Part shown: positions 36,777 through 48,900 of the stretch, piece by piece
Numbering within the stretch: position 1 is the first letter of the stretch
Layout of the letters: each line of letters begins with the position of its first letter
Source: Perca fluviatilis
Lineage: Eukaryota > Chordata > Actinopteri > Perciformes > Percidae
Direction of reading: 5' to 3'
Length of the DNA: 64,000 nt
NCBI RefSeq assembly: GCF_010015445.1
Contig: NC_053116.1
Span: forward strand, 7,816,085 to 7,880,084
Program-made: the position numbers and the translations under genes
Notes under the pieces: model-generated
The model's database searches: none
What the model saw: only the letters and a program-made list of their open reading frames with translations
Told to the model about the DNA's origin: nothing

Positions 36777-36780
36777 TTAA

Positions 36781-37386
36781 AGGTCCCATGGCATGAAAAT
36801 GTCACTTTATGAGGTTTTTTAACATTAATATGCGTTCCCCCAGCCTGTCTATGGTCCCCCAGTGGCTAGAAATGGTGATAGGTGTAAACCGAGCCCTGGG
36901 TATCCTGCTCTGCTTTTGAGAAAATGAAAGCTCAGATGGGCCGATCTGGAATCTTCTCCTTATGAGGTCATAAGGAGCAAGGTTACCTCCCCTTTCTCTG
37001 TTTTGCCCGCCCAGAGAATTTGGCCAACCCATGAGAGAGAGACATCATGGCTTTCAAACGAGCAAAGTGGCAGTTGGTCAAGGCCACACCCCCACCCTCC
37101 ACCTTGGCCCCCTCTCTCCTCCTCAATAGCTACAGACACAGAAATGGCGCATCCTAAGGAAAGCTCATTGTGGGACTGGCTCTAGTGGCTGTAATTCTGC
37201 ATCAAGGCTGAATTTGGTAAAGAGACTTCAGATACAGTATTAGGGGACCACTAAGTCCTATATAAAAGAGACTTCAGATACAGTATTAGGGGACCACTAA
37301 GGTTTATATAAAAGAGACTTCAGATACAGTATTAGGGGACCACTAAGGCCTATATAAAAGCATCCAGAGCACCATGTCATGGACCT
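36781..37386. mobile_element. TTAA-type MITE with 46-bp array, three units
   Basis: Flanked by TTAA at 36777-36780 and 37387-37390. Same family and termini as 21141-23786, but with only three 46-bp units (37222-37360), so it shows the short form. Confidence 0.9.
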
Positions 37387-37390
37387 TTAA

Positions 37391-38257
37391 AATACATCAC
37401 CGCCCCCATCTGAATATCTTCACCCAACGGGAGCTCATGGAGACAGGTGCTAAAACTACTACTTATTTGTAAAATGAATCTGAAATGTATAGCAGAATAA
37501 AGTAAGTATGCTGCTAACAATATGCTAATACTTTAATAGCTGCTGAATATCAATACAATTATATTTCTTATATTAACACTAAATCAAAGACTCCTGGTGA
37601 CGTGAAAGCTTTGCCATTGGAGCATTAAAGGGTCACTCCACCAAGTTTACACATGAAGATCAGATAGGTCCTACTCTGCCCGAGAAAGCAGGTGTATAAT
37701 AACCTTAACCCTGATGGTGTCATATGATGTCATCAGGGCTGGGCTTGGAGACTATGAATTTATAACTGAAAGTCTGTGTTACAAACTCACTCCTGTTTGG
37801 AAAAACTTTACCAGTCTTTACCAGTCAGGGAAGGTCTAATGAAAGACACTCTTTAATTGCATAATGTGAAATTATGGATGAGGTGTTTTTGGAGCTTTAT
37901 TAGGGACTAAAAGTTTGGATATCTCAAACTCTGCAGCACAAATTTGTCCACCAGGTCCACCATCTTTATGAAAGTTCAATATAACATTGCTGTAGCCCCC
38001 TTTAATGACAAAACTGAAAACAATAGTGTTTCATATAAAACTGTGGGCAGCTCTGTTTCTGTCAGATGTGCATGTTTGTCCCTCGAAGCATGATGTGGTG
38101 ACTTTGTTTTGGGATCTTACCGCCCCCTAGAGGTTACACATCTCTTTGGGCATCCATAATGAAAGCTGCTGTGTCATACATCTGCATACATCTGGGTTCC
38201 TCTAACTAAAGTAACTGAGGCACACAGTCATAATAATTTTGCATGGTTTGAACCAAC

Positions 38258-38260
<3 letters not shown>
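37391..38260. other. No gene recognised
   Basis: Intergenic sequence with no recognised repeat or exon. Confidence 0.5.

Positions 38261-38304
<44 letters not shown>
38261..38304 (+). repeat. (GATA)n microsatellite, left arm
   Basis: Eleven GATA units, followed after 12 bp by a (TATC)n tract that is its inverted complement. Confidence 0.97.
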
Positions 38305-38305
<1 letters not shown>

Positions 38306-38315
38306 AGACAGTAAG

Positions 38316-38316
<1 letters not shown>

Positions 38317-38414
<98 letters not shown>
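38317..38414 (+). repeat. (TATC)n microsatellite, right arm
   Basis: About 24 TATC units. With the GATA tract at 38261 it can form a perfect stem of about 44 bp with a 12-nt loop. Confidence 0.97.
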
Positions 38415-38654
38415 AAGGTGCAGCAGCAGTAGGTAAGACTAATAAAACTTATGGTGCATTCATGCCACCTGGGAATATCAGTGACCGTCCCTGTGATTAC
38501 GTTTTTTTTTCCGACTACCAGCGTTCATGGCGTTCATATGGTTGGGATGTGTGTTCTTCTTCTTCTGTTATATTGACGTTTGGCATAACAACTTGTTGCA
38601 TGACTGCCACCAACGGTTGGCCGTAGCCTAGAACATCAGGTGTGTGAAAACAGG

Positions 38655-38780
38655 TGTGTCTAACTGCGTGTCAATCACTGCTCATGCATATGCATTAATT
38701 CTCCCTTGTGGGGGGAGGGGCTTAAGAGACCGTTTTGGGCTTTAGCAGAAAGGTGGGAGGGACTGAGAAGAAGTTCAATG
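38655..38780 (-). mobile_element. Fragment of AGGTGCTGTAGGTAGG repeat family, inverted
   Basis: The reverse complement matches the inner part of the repeats at 52109 and 56848 (AGTCCCTCCCACC, CTAAAGCCCAAAACGGTCTC, GCATGAGCAGTGATTGACAC). Neither end is preserved. Confidence 0.6.
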
Positions 38781-39579
38781 AATAAATCATTCTCATCACA
38801 ACAAACTGTTCCTTTATCATTGCTTAGACCATGACAGTCAAAATGCAAAGACATCTTGTGAAATGACAGTGTACTCTGAAAGGGTGATAGTTACCCACTC
38901 TGTAATATTTTCTAGTTTCTAACATTGTATATTTAGGCAGCTGAATAGTATTGATGTCAGCCATGGCACACACTATACTTCTTCATTGTATGTACACACA
39001 CCAGCCAACTGTGAAAACATAAAGAAAGCTTGTACAGAAAAATGATATAAAACAGCAACATTATCAGGAAATACTGTAAAAAATGTGCAAGAAAAAAGAA
39101 AATATGTTGCAAATGTATCAACCTCAAGGGTCATCCAATCTCTCCTCTCTGTCTGGCCTCAACATTTTTTCGACATCACACCTGATATCCTAGCTTGCAA
39201 TGCAACGAGGGAACATCTTTTGGAATGACGCAGCCAAAGACAACTTTTACAACAATACCACATAACTATCATGTATCTAATATTCAGAATGTGTGACAGG
39301 TTATTGTGATTGTTGGTTGCTTTATTTAGCATGTACTGATTTACACAATGAACATGTGTATAGTTGCATTTGAGGGTAATATGATTCAATAGCAACTGAA
39401 TGCTAACTATTTTGATCTGCAAGGCTTACTCAATACATTTTGTGCCAAGGCAATGATAAATGATGTGAAGAACAGACCAAATGTTCATATAAATAGTCAT
39501 AAAGTTTGATTTTAAGTTCAATAGACGACAGAGATAAATGTATTCTTAAATCCGACCGTCGACCTTAACTTGAACGCAC
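38781..39579. other. No gene recognised
   Basis: AT-rich sequence upstream of the pip4k2c promoter region. Nothing supported. Confidence 0.5.
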
Positions 39580-39986
39580 CATGTAACATCTCTGTACCCG
39601 CCCATCTGGGGGTCACCTGACGCCATTGTATAGATGTTACTGGTCCTTCCACCTGTCAATCAGAAACTCACCGCGTGGTTGATAATAACATAGGTGGGCT
39701 CGAGGGGGCGGTGGTGTACTGTCAGCGATTGTTTAGGAATATGTAGTCACGCATTAATGAATTTCAGTAATGATTCATCACTCAGGTTCAAACGTTAAAT
39801 TGTGCGTTAGAAAAATAGCATCAGCGTAACAGAACCGGAGCTCGACAGGTGACCTTTGGTTGTCGTCCCCGTGTCGGTGTGTGAGAGAGCCGGGGAGGAG
39901 CAGCGAGTGAGACGTTAGCTAGTTCAGCCATCAGGAAGAAGTGTCAACGCCTGCACCAAGGGACGAGGAGAAGCCCGTTTGTGGTC
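39580..39986 (+). promoter_or_regulatory. Probable promoter and 5' UTR of pip4k2c
   Basis: The roughly 400 bp before the pip4k2c ATG are richer in G+C and CpG than the surroundings, and carry a GC-box-like GGGGGCGG at 39704-39711. No TATA box was seen. This would suit a housekeeping-type initiation region. The transcription start itself is not visible. Confidence 0.4.
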
Positions 39987-42900
39987 ATGGCTGCCCTCGG
40001 TAACTCCGGGGCCGCTTCCAGTCCGATGGTGGTCCTGGCTCCGAAGACTAAAACGAAAAAGAAACATTTCGTGCAGCAGAAGGTGAAAGTGTTTCGAGCC
40101 AGCGACCCCGTCATGAGCGTCTTCATGTGGGGCGTCAATCACTCGGTGAGTCACTGGAAGCTAACGATGCTAATGTATCTTAAAATGTAGCTTTTAGTTA
40201 GCAGTTAGCAAGTGAGCCGGCTGGTGGTGTTGCACCGAAATCTGTTATCCGTCAGATTCTAGAATGTGACACAAAGAGGAGCATCAAAAACACCGAGGCT
40301 TTGAATAAATATCGACACTGTGGTGTTCTCCGGGTCTACATACGGACACCGGTTTCTCTTACACAGCTATCCACGTATATGGTTGTGGGGTCAAAATTGT
40401 TGTTAGGAGCTATTAAAATGCTATTTAAATAGTATGGACTTTGGTAACCGACTCTATCAAAATACAGTAGGAGCCATGGTAAAACAAATACAGGAGCACT
40501 AATACCTTAGCACTGCATTGAATCTGATAGGAGAAAGAATGCAGAATAACAAGTTCAGTGGGGGAATGTAACTACCTAGGTTTACCCAGGTACTTCCATT
40601 TGATCCTACTTTATACTTCTACTCTACTACATTTTGGAAGCCAGTACTGTACTGTTCACTTCACTAAATTTATTTAACAACCTTACTTATTCGTTACTTC
40701 ATAGAATCAGATTAGTGATACAAAATATCAATGAACTAATACATTACAATGTTTTATTATGATTAGGCTACCCGGCAGTATAAAAGTTGACATTTGCTCC
40801 ACCTTTAACGACACATTAATTCATACATATTTACAATCCGGTGAAATGGGTTTTGAATGCAGGACTTGTAACAGAGTATTTCTACACTGTGTTTTTGGTA
40901 CTTTTACCTCTGTAAATGATTGGAGTACTTCTTCAATCTGATGCTACGGTGGTCAGGTGTGAATGGTGTTGTTTTTGTAGTCTCAGTTTCAAATATACGT
41001 TTGCATTTTCTTTTCTGACATAGTAAATCAAATATATCTTAGTTTTTGGATTAAACAAGACATTTGGTTTGGCAACATCACTGTGGGCACTAGGAAGTGG
41101 TGATGGTGAACTAAAGATTATTTTAATTGTTGAACCGTTTAAGTCTATAAAATAGTGAAAAATGCCTGTCACTAGTTCACAAAGCCCAATGTGACATCTT
41201 CTTATTGCTCGATTTGACCGATCTACAGTTTAAACCCCTAAAATATTCAGATTACAGTTATATGAAAAGAGAAAATTTTTGATTATCAAAAATAGTTAAT
41301 AGATTATCAAAACGGTTGGTCAAAAATAATCGTTTTTTTGGCTCTACGGCAGTCGGCAGATTAGTTGATGATGAAAATAAATGTTTGTTATTTTAGACAA
41401 TCAATATTGGCTCTAAAATGATGATTGTCTTTTAGCAATTATGTTCTTTCTTTCAGATCAATGATCTCAACCAGGTACCGGTTCCGGTCATGCTGCTGCC
41501 GGATGACTTTAAAGCCAACACTAAGATCAAAGTCAACAACCACCTCTTCAACAAGTAAGACACAGAAATGAGTGCAGTGCAAAGTAAACCAGGATTGGTC
41601 GGAATGCAAATAAATTAGACTTAAAATAATTGAAACCAGACACTTGGTCTTGTGACGAATGATAAAGTCCTGGGCCTGTATTTAGCAAGCTCCTCAAAGT
41701 GCCATTTTAGTCTTAAGTGCTGAGAATTCATGAAATTTACTTAAAGCTAAGAATCACTCTTACTCTCCCAGTTATGTAAGACAGCTCCAGAGGTCTCTCC
41801 GGTGGTTAGGAGTTGCCAGTACGGGCTTGTGAGGGTACTGAGGAGACAGAGACCTGCGCAGAGCTTTCAGAAGAGGAACAATGTCTTTTGAAATGTTTAA
41901 CGACAACTAGTTACATAAAACGGTATTGTTTGGACAGAGCAGGCATAAAATATCATAAAATCTAGGCTATATATAGGCAGGTCAGTTAACAGCATGTGGT
42001 GGAAACTGCGTTTGTCTTTCATTTCCAATGTGTATCATCATAATGTATACTCTTGAAAATTCCTTATTGTCAAATGTGTGTCAAGTACTTACATTTGGGC
42101 ACTTGCCGAAACCGAGTACCAATACAAGTACTTAATAATCCCTCTGGGGTCCGAGGGTGTTTTCAGACACCCAGATGATTTTGGCCTTCTCTGATGTTGT
42201 TGTGAATTAGAACGAAGCAGTATTCTCAAAGTACCATGCCTTTACTCTATTCAAAGCTCAGCGCCTGGGCCTGGACATTTCCCCGGGCTAGTGTCAATAA
42301 AATAAGTCCTATAATTCCTAATATCAAAATACCGAGTGAAGTTTAGAAAGAATGAAGAACGCTAAGTCCGATGACATCATGCACGTGCATATTAAGTACC
42401 CATATGGATTTGACTGATCCAGCGGAGAGGATGGTTTGTTAACGCCAGCAGCCGTGTTCACAAGATGTTGTCCAAATTGAAAGACTTTTGGCAAACTATA
42501 ACTAAGGCTGGGCGATATGGAGAAAATCAAATATCACGATATATTATATCGATACCGCAACCATATTGTAGTGTTGTGGTGCTTTCACAAAATATTTATA
42601 CCATGAGATTTTTGATGAATAATCATCAGTAATGTGGATATAATGACTAAGTGGGCAAAGGCAAATAACAGAACAGTTACAACAGCCTGGTAAGTTCAGA
42701 AAATGACATCACTTTACTGTAATGCAGCCTTGAAAACCAGGAAAAGACACCACTTAATGCCATATTACGATATTACGATATCCAAAATCTAAGACGATAC
42801 CTAGTCTCATATCACGATATGGATATAATCTTGATATATTGCCCAGCTCTAACAATAACAGTTAGACTACACACCGAGAGCTTTTGTTTGTGAAAAAAAA

Positions 42901-45900
42901 GCACTGTAGCACTGTGGTTGATAAAACAGCGCTGTGTAGAAATCGCATGCAGACAGAGCAGATTGAAATTTCGCTTTCTTCAAGTTTATGCCCGTTAAGC
43001 TGATAAGAGACATTGGGCTAACACCGCTACTCCAAATATCAGCGGTGAAGTTGACGGGCAACTACGGGCTGGTGTGCTTTTTCACGAAGCCGCTTTGGAA
43101 ACAGGGTTTCTGTGATGTGGTGACGGCTGGGAAGCTCTCGGCTCCGCTACACTGAGAAGACGTCGAAGCCCAGTATTACTAACGCCTGACAACGGCTGGC
43201 CGTCAAGTGCCATCATGCATTGGGCAAGAGCCTACTTATTTTTTTTACAGCCAAAAATCTCCAACCGGCTGGCATTGCTCCTCTTCCGTCGCCTATACCT
43301 GCTTGTTGTTGTCACATTGCTATGAGGTGATTTCGGGTGTGGTAGTATCAGAGTCATTTTATGACTACAAAGTACGAGTACACGCGCGCGGCATCGGACC
43401 GATACCGGTATCGTTGCATCCCTACTCTTAAGTCAATTCTTCGCAGTGTTCTTGTGAGTAGTTGTCAGAGGCTCGATACAGTAAATCCAGGCCCTGAGGT
43501 CTATGTTGGACGTTCGAGTTTGACATTTGTTTTAGTTCTTTAAGAATTTGGCAACGACTATGTGAAAGATCTGTTTGTTTGTTAGGCCAGCTCCGTCTAA
43601 CTTCCCTACGCCTTCTCCTTTTGCAGAGAAAATCTTCCAGGACATTTTAAGTTCAAAGAATACTGTCCTCAGGTCTTCCGAAATCTAAGGGAACGGTTTG
43701 GTATTGAGGATCTGGACTATCAGGTATGTGATGCACTATTCAGTATGCTTGTGATGTCCCTCTGTTGGCGCACGATTGTAAATGCAAAAGAGGTGTATAG
43801 AAGAGCTCATTACTTTCCAAGTAATTCTGTTTTAAATCAAAACGTAGATGATCTCTGCACTTAGCCATGTGCTTCTGTGTTCTCCAGGTTTCACTGACTC
43901 GCAGCCCCCCGATGAGGAGCGTAGACGACCAGGGGGAGGGCCTGCTCCTCAACTCCTACGACCGAACGCTGGTCATCAAGCAAATCTCCAGCGAGGATGT
44001 TGCAGACATGCACAGCATCCTGTCTGAGTATCACCAGGTAAGGTCTGGGTGGTTAACGGAGAAGTCTGCCGATATTCTGTATTTTTCTTCCTATTAACAC
44101 TGACACCCTGTCTGTGGCACTCAGACACATACTGTAAATCTTTAAAAGAAATGTGTCAAGAATGTATAGTTCGATTTAGGGCCCGGGCAGTATAAACCTG
44201 CCGAAGTTTACAGCGTTTGGGATATGTGGCAACCTATGTAATTTTTGAATATGCATAACAATGACACCCTTGCAGATGGTCCAGGCTCACCCAAGAAGTC
44301 CTAAAAAATATGATGCATTTTGCAAGTGAAAAAGTTGTCCTTAACCTTATATTATTTTTTGCCATATCCCCTAGCTCTCGTTTCATTGTTAAAAAGGCAA
44401 AATATCCTTAAAAACTGTTGGATGTTGTAGTTTTTAGCAAATGTTACTCAAACAGGAGTAAGTAGCTCATTTGTTGGGGACTATCAGCAGCGGATTAATC
44501 CACATTTGTTCCTCTAGTGAGTATTTGGGGATGTGATGTGGCGCTCTATGGCACAGAGGAAGAAGATGTACAGTATATCAGGCGTCGAATACACAGATAG
44601 TCCTTGCTGTCATTTCTTGTTGGTTTAAATCTTTTCATGGAATTTAACGACAATAATAAAAGTGTAGAATGTCATCAGACTTTAATGTTCAGAGCTCACA
44701 CGTGACGTGGATTTGAAACGGCGAGATTATGTGTCGTTATTGTTAATTGAATTTTAATGTGACCCGGATCTGGCAAAGAGTCGGGTGACATGGAATTTGG
44801 AGTAAATTGCAGTTATCGCTGCAGTGAAAGTCCGGCTCTAATTGAACCTTTCCTGGGAGCATCTTGAATCTGAGTTCTTTCTTCCCGTCTGCCTTTTGGT
44901 AATTCAATCATCCCCTCAGTCATTCGTTAAAGGTTTGCCTGTCAGTCTCCAGACATGGTAACATCACACACAGATATGGTTTGGAACCAAAACCCGGTTC
45001 CAAATTAGAATTGATTCTAAAATGCCAAGAACCGGTTCTGCTTATCGGTTCCAACTACACAACATCTACACATGGCGATACATTTAGTTTTGTTCAGGCA
45101 GTATGGGCAAGATGAGAAGAGTTGCGAGCTCTAAGAGTCAGCCGTGCGCCATAAATGTTAGCTTCTTGTCTCACCTGGGGTCTGATAGACAGTAAATTCA
45201 TTAAAGTCAGTGCCCATAACGCTATTTTCCAAGCTACTGTAGCTGTCAAATTTCACACGATTTTCATGGCAAATCAGCCGCCGAGGCTTTCGTCGCTGTT
45301 TGTCACTCTGCCTGAGGAGAAAACGCTGGACTCGCGCTGTTGTTTATTTGGTTGGCGTGACTTGCGAGTTAGGACGTCCTGTCGCTATTCCAGTTGCGCA
45401 CCCTCAAAGGGGAGAGAGTGAAGCGAGGTTTATGGTCGCGGCCTAGTTCCTGGTCCAAGCCACGGTGTAGCGCGAGTAAAACCAAGCCTTGCAGACAGCT
45501 CTGCCGAGTCGTGTAATTACGACTTCATGACATCTAATCAAATTCTGAAGCAGCGGTGGCAATAATTTAATAGCGGCGGGCCGCCGCTGCTAAATGTATA
45601 TAGCGGAAACACTGTCCTATTATTCAGTAACTGCAACCAAATGAAACTGTATGGCATTCATTTACAGGTTCCATAAACTGTATGAAGTCACTTGTGAATA
45701 TGAATTGTGTAAAAGTAAAAAAAAAAAAAAGTTTCTTCTGTGAATTAGGCATGTGATCTGTTTTCCAGTCCCTCCAGAAAAATTTATGCGATCGCATAAT
45801 TCAATGCATAATCAGCCAAAGTCTGCATATTTATGCGGGGGGCGCATTTTTTCAAATACGCCGCACTTTCGCCGCATGACTTGCCGATTTCCGTGCAAAA

Positions 45901-48900
45901 TATGCGGGGCTTGCATGATGTCATAATCCCCGTATTTTCGTTGCAAAAAAGTCCCATATATCTTAGCAGAAAGTTGAAAAATGTTGTGTTTACCGCACAC
46001 AAGAGCAGCCATTTTCCCCCGTTGCCATGGGAACGTTATGAAGTGACGTAATTACGCGACGTGAACATCATCAAAAAGCAGGATGTTGGGGGAATGACTT
46101 TTTTTCTCTTTTTCATCAAACCGCAGTTTTTGCAAGTTCCCGCAATTTCATCGCATAAAATTGCATAAATGTCCTGCATATTCCATCGCATTTTTTAAGA
46201 AAACGTGCCGCATAATCAAGGATTTTTGCCCACAACAATCACAAAAAAACTCCCGGAGCCAGGACCATTCACCTCCTGTCTGCCTTAGAGAACTGTGTGT
46301 GTGTAAAGCTTCAAATCTGTGGCGCTGTGTGTCCTACTTACAGAATACTTTCTTTAACCTTAGTTTGGACCTTTTTGTAGCTAAAAAAACCACAAATAAA
46401 ATAAGCACTTCCTAGGGAATGTTTTATTGTTCTGCCTCATAGGGTGGGGAAGTCGACCCAAATATGACTATTTTTAGATTGCAGAGGGGTGCAGTAAGTA
46501 GGAAGACGGTAGCATATTCAACCGGAGGACGGCAAACATCTGTCCTGCTGAAGTGTCCTTGAGCGCGACCCTAAATTTGGCTTTTTAGGTGCCTGACTGC
46601 TGACCTCCCTGTGGGGAAACTGAATGAGAATACAGACAAAACGAACCCTCTCGTCAAGAAGGTTACAGCACTGCTCAGCGTCGGGAACAAACACATGATT
46701 GTTGTTTTTTTTCCCCAAAAGATATTCAAATGTTCATATCTACACTATCTTCATGTAAATAGCAGAGTACATTTGTAGGAGAGATAAGAGTGAGGTGACA
46801 CACTTTGACCTCTGTTTGTTTCTCTGAGGTTTTGTTTCACATTTGCTGGTATTCGTGTTCATGCTTGTTTGGCCAAGTCGTGCGGATATATCCGAACTAG
46901 GTCTCACTTCAGGCTAAACATACCACTGATTCAACTTTTGGCTGCTTTGAGCTCTTATTGGAATGTGTAGCCTGTGGTTGTACAGCCTACACAGAGCTGG
47001 GAGGGAGATGAGGGGAAATGGCAGCTCTGTTACAGAGCGATTTTGAATTTACTTGGTCCTGAATGAATTCATTGTTATCACAGTTTCTGCGTTGGCACTG
47101 CACAGCTTCTGTGATTCATAATGATTTACAAGTCGCCGTTCATTGTGTCAGTTTTCTTGTCATCATTTAGCTGCGGGGGTGCACGTTTGGCATGCTAAAC
47201 GACTGCTGTGTATTAAGTGAAATTCTGAATTATTTAGATAACTTTGTTTTTATGCTGCAAAAGAACTGAATGTTGAGATTCTGTACTAAATCATTTCGGC
47301 CAGGCATGATGGCTTTGCTGCTGAAGTCTTTTTAATTGCTGTACTTTTGGCTTTGAGGCATTATTTGGATGAATTTTCAGAGTGTTTATGATCAGGTTCG
47401 GTGTTTTTTTTTTTTGGCAGGTGTAGGGATTTGGTCTTAAGACTAGCTTTTCAAACAAACCTTGTCTGTACTGTTTTTGCACTTGATAATTGTATGACAG
47501 TATCTGAAGGCCAATTTAGCCATTTTTTTAATTTATTTTTTTACCACATACATTTGTAATACTCACATATAGAGATTATAGATGGAAACTTGGCATCGTA
47601 TGTCTTTGTCAAATGAAAGATATAGGGCTGTTAACTGCTACACCTTTACCACAAAGCATTTATAGTATTGTTTGAGTTGTTAAGTTGTTGTTTTGGTGTT
47701 ATTCCATGTAATTAAAAGTGTGAAATACTATTTAATTTTCAGTACATCCTCCTGAAGGTCAATTAAAAAAATCTTGAAGAGAAAATAAACAGATGGGAAT
47801 CAATTGATTAAATACCCCTAAAATCAAGTCACTTCAATGATTTCCTGTACATCCAATAGTGCCATGAGGTTGTCCTGCTCATTATACTGCTAAATAGGGG
47901 TGGGAATAAATATCGATGTCGCAACACGTTCGTTGTCCTGGTTCGTGCGCTAAGTTAAGCGATAGGCTAGTACCAAATATCGATATTTTAATTGATAAAA
48001 TTAGGCACTCTGTATAGATTTTCCTGCTCCCAGCGTCGCTTCTTCACGGCTCCTCGAGGTGGCGCTCGACACACGAACGAGGGAAACTTGAATATAAAGT
48101 TAACTAGAGGACGAGGATTGGAACATGATGGCGGACAGCAGTTTGAGGGAAAACCACAGATGTCCCCAGCCACGTTTAAGTCCAAAGTCTGGACCCATAG
48201 TTGCTCTATAGTTCTGTCATTTTTTAATTTACAGACTGAAAAATGTACACACAAAGAATTGTGTGTCTGCAGTGACAAAAACATGATCCCTGTTTTCACT
48301 GGGGGCTCCTGGCTAATCCTGAGGCACTGTAGCGGGGGATTGGACCCAGCTCGCTGTGGGGCTGGGGGGAGCATGCTTATGTTCCCCACAGCCCTATGTT
48401 CCCACATTTCTAAGATTCTTTTCCAAAATTAGGCCCATGTTCCCATTTTTCTTTTTTCATAAATTTGTATCAGATTTGATCCCCCTTTCTCCCAATTTGG
48501 TAGCCAATTACACCCAACCTATTATCCAGTAGCAATGGACTACAGATGGAATGTAACCCTAATAGGGCCTAATTTTAAGAAAAATCTTAGAAAAGTGGGA
48601 ACATAGGGCTTAATTGTCAGTGGAAAGAAAATCTTAGAAAAGTGGGAACATAGGGCTTAATTGTCAGTGAAAACAAATTCTTAGAAATGTGGGAACATAG
48701 GGCTGACCCCGTGCTAGCGTGTTATTCTACTGGCAGAGGAGCCCAGGCGTTAGAAATATACAGTGTATAATAAATAATGATGCAAAAAACAAAAACAGTG
48801 TTCGGCCATTTAGAGCGGCGTATTTTAACGCCCCGCCCAGTACGTTTTAAAGGGGACACTGAACGAGGTCAGTCTGAAGCGAGTGTCTATTTTAACTGAC

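Noticed and set aside
48000..48430. Overlapping frames of about 140 codons on both strands
   Set aside because: They overlap completely on opposite strands within repeat-like sequence inside pip4k2c intron 4; no family recognised.
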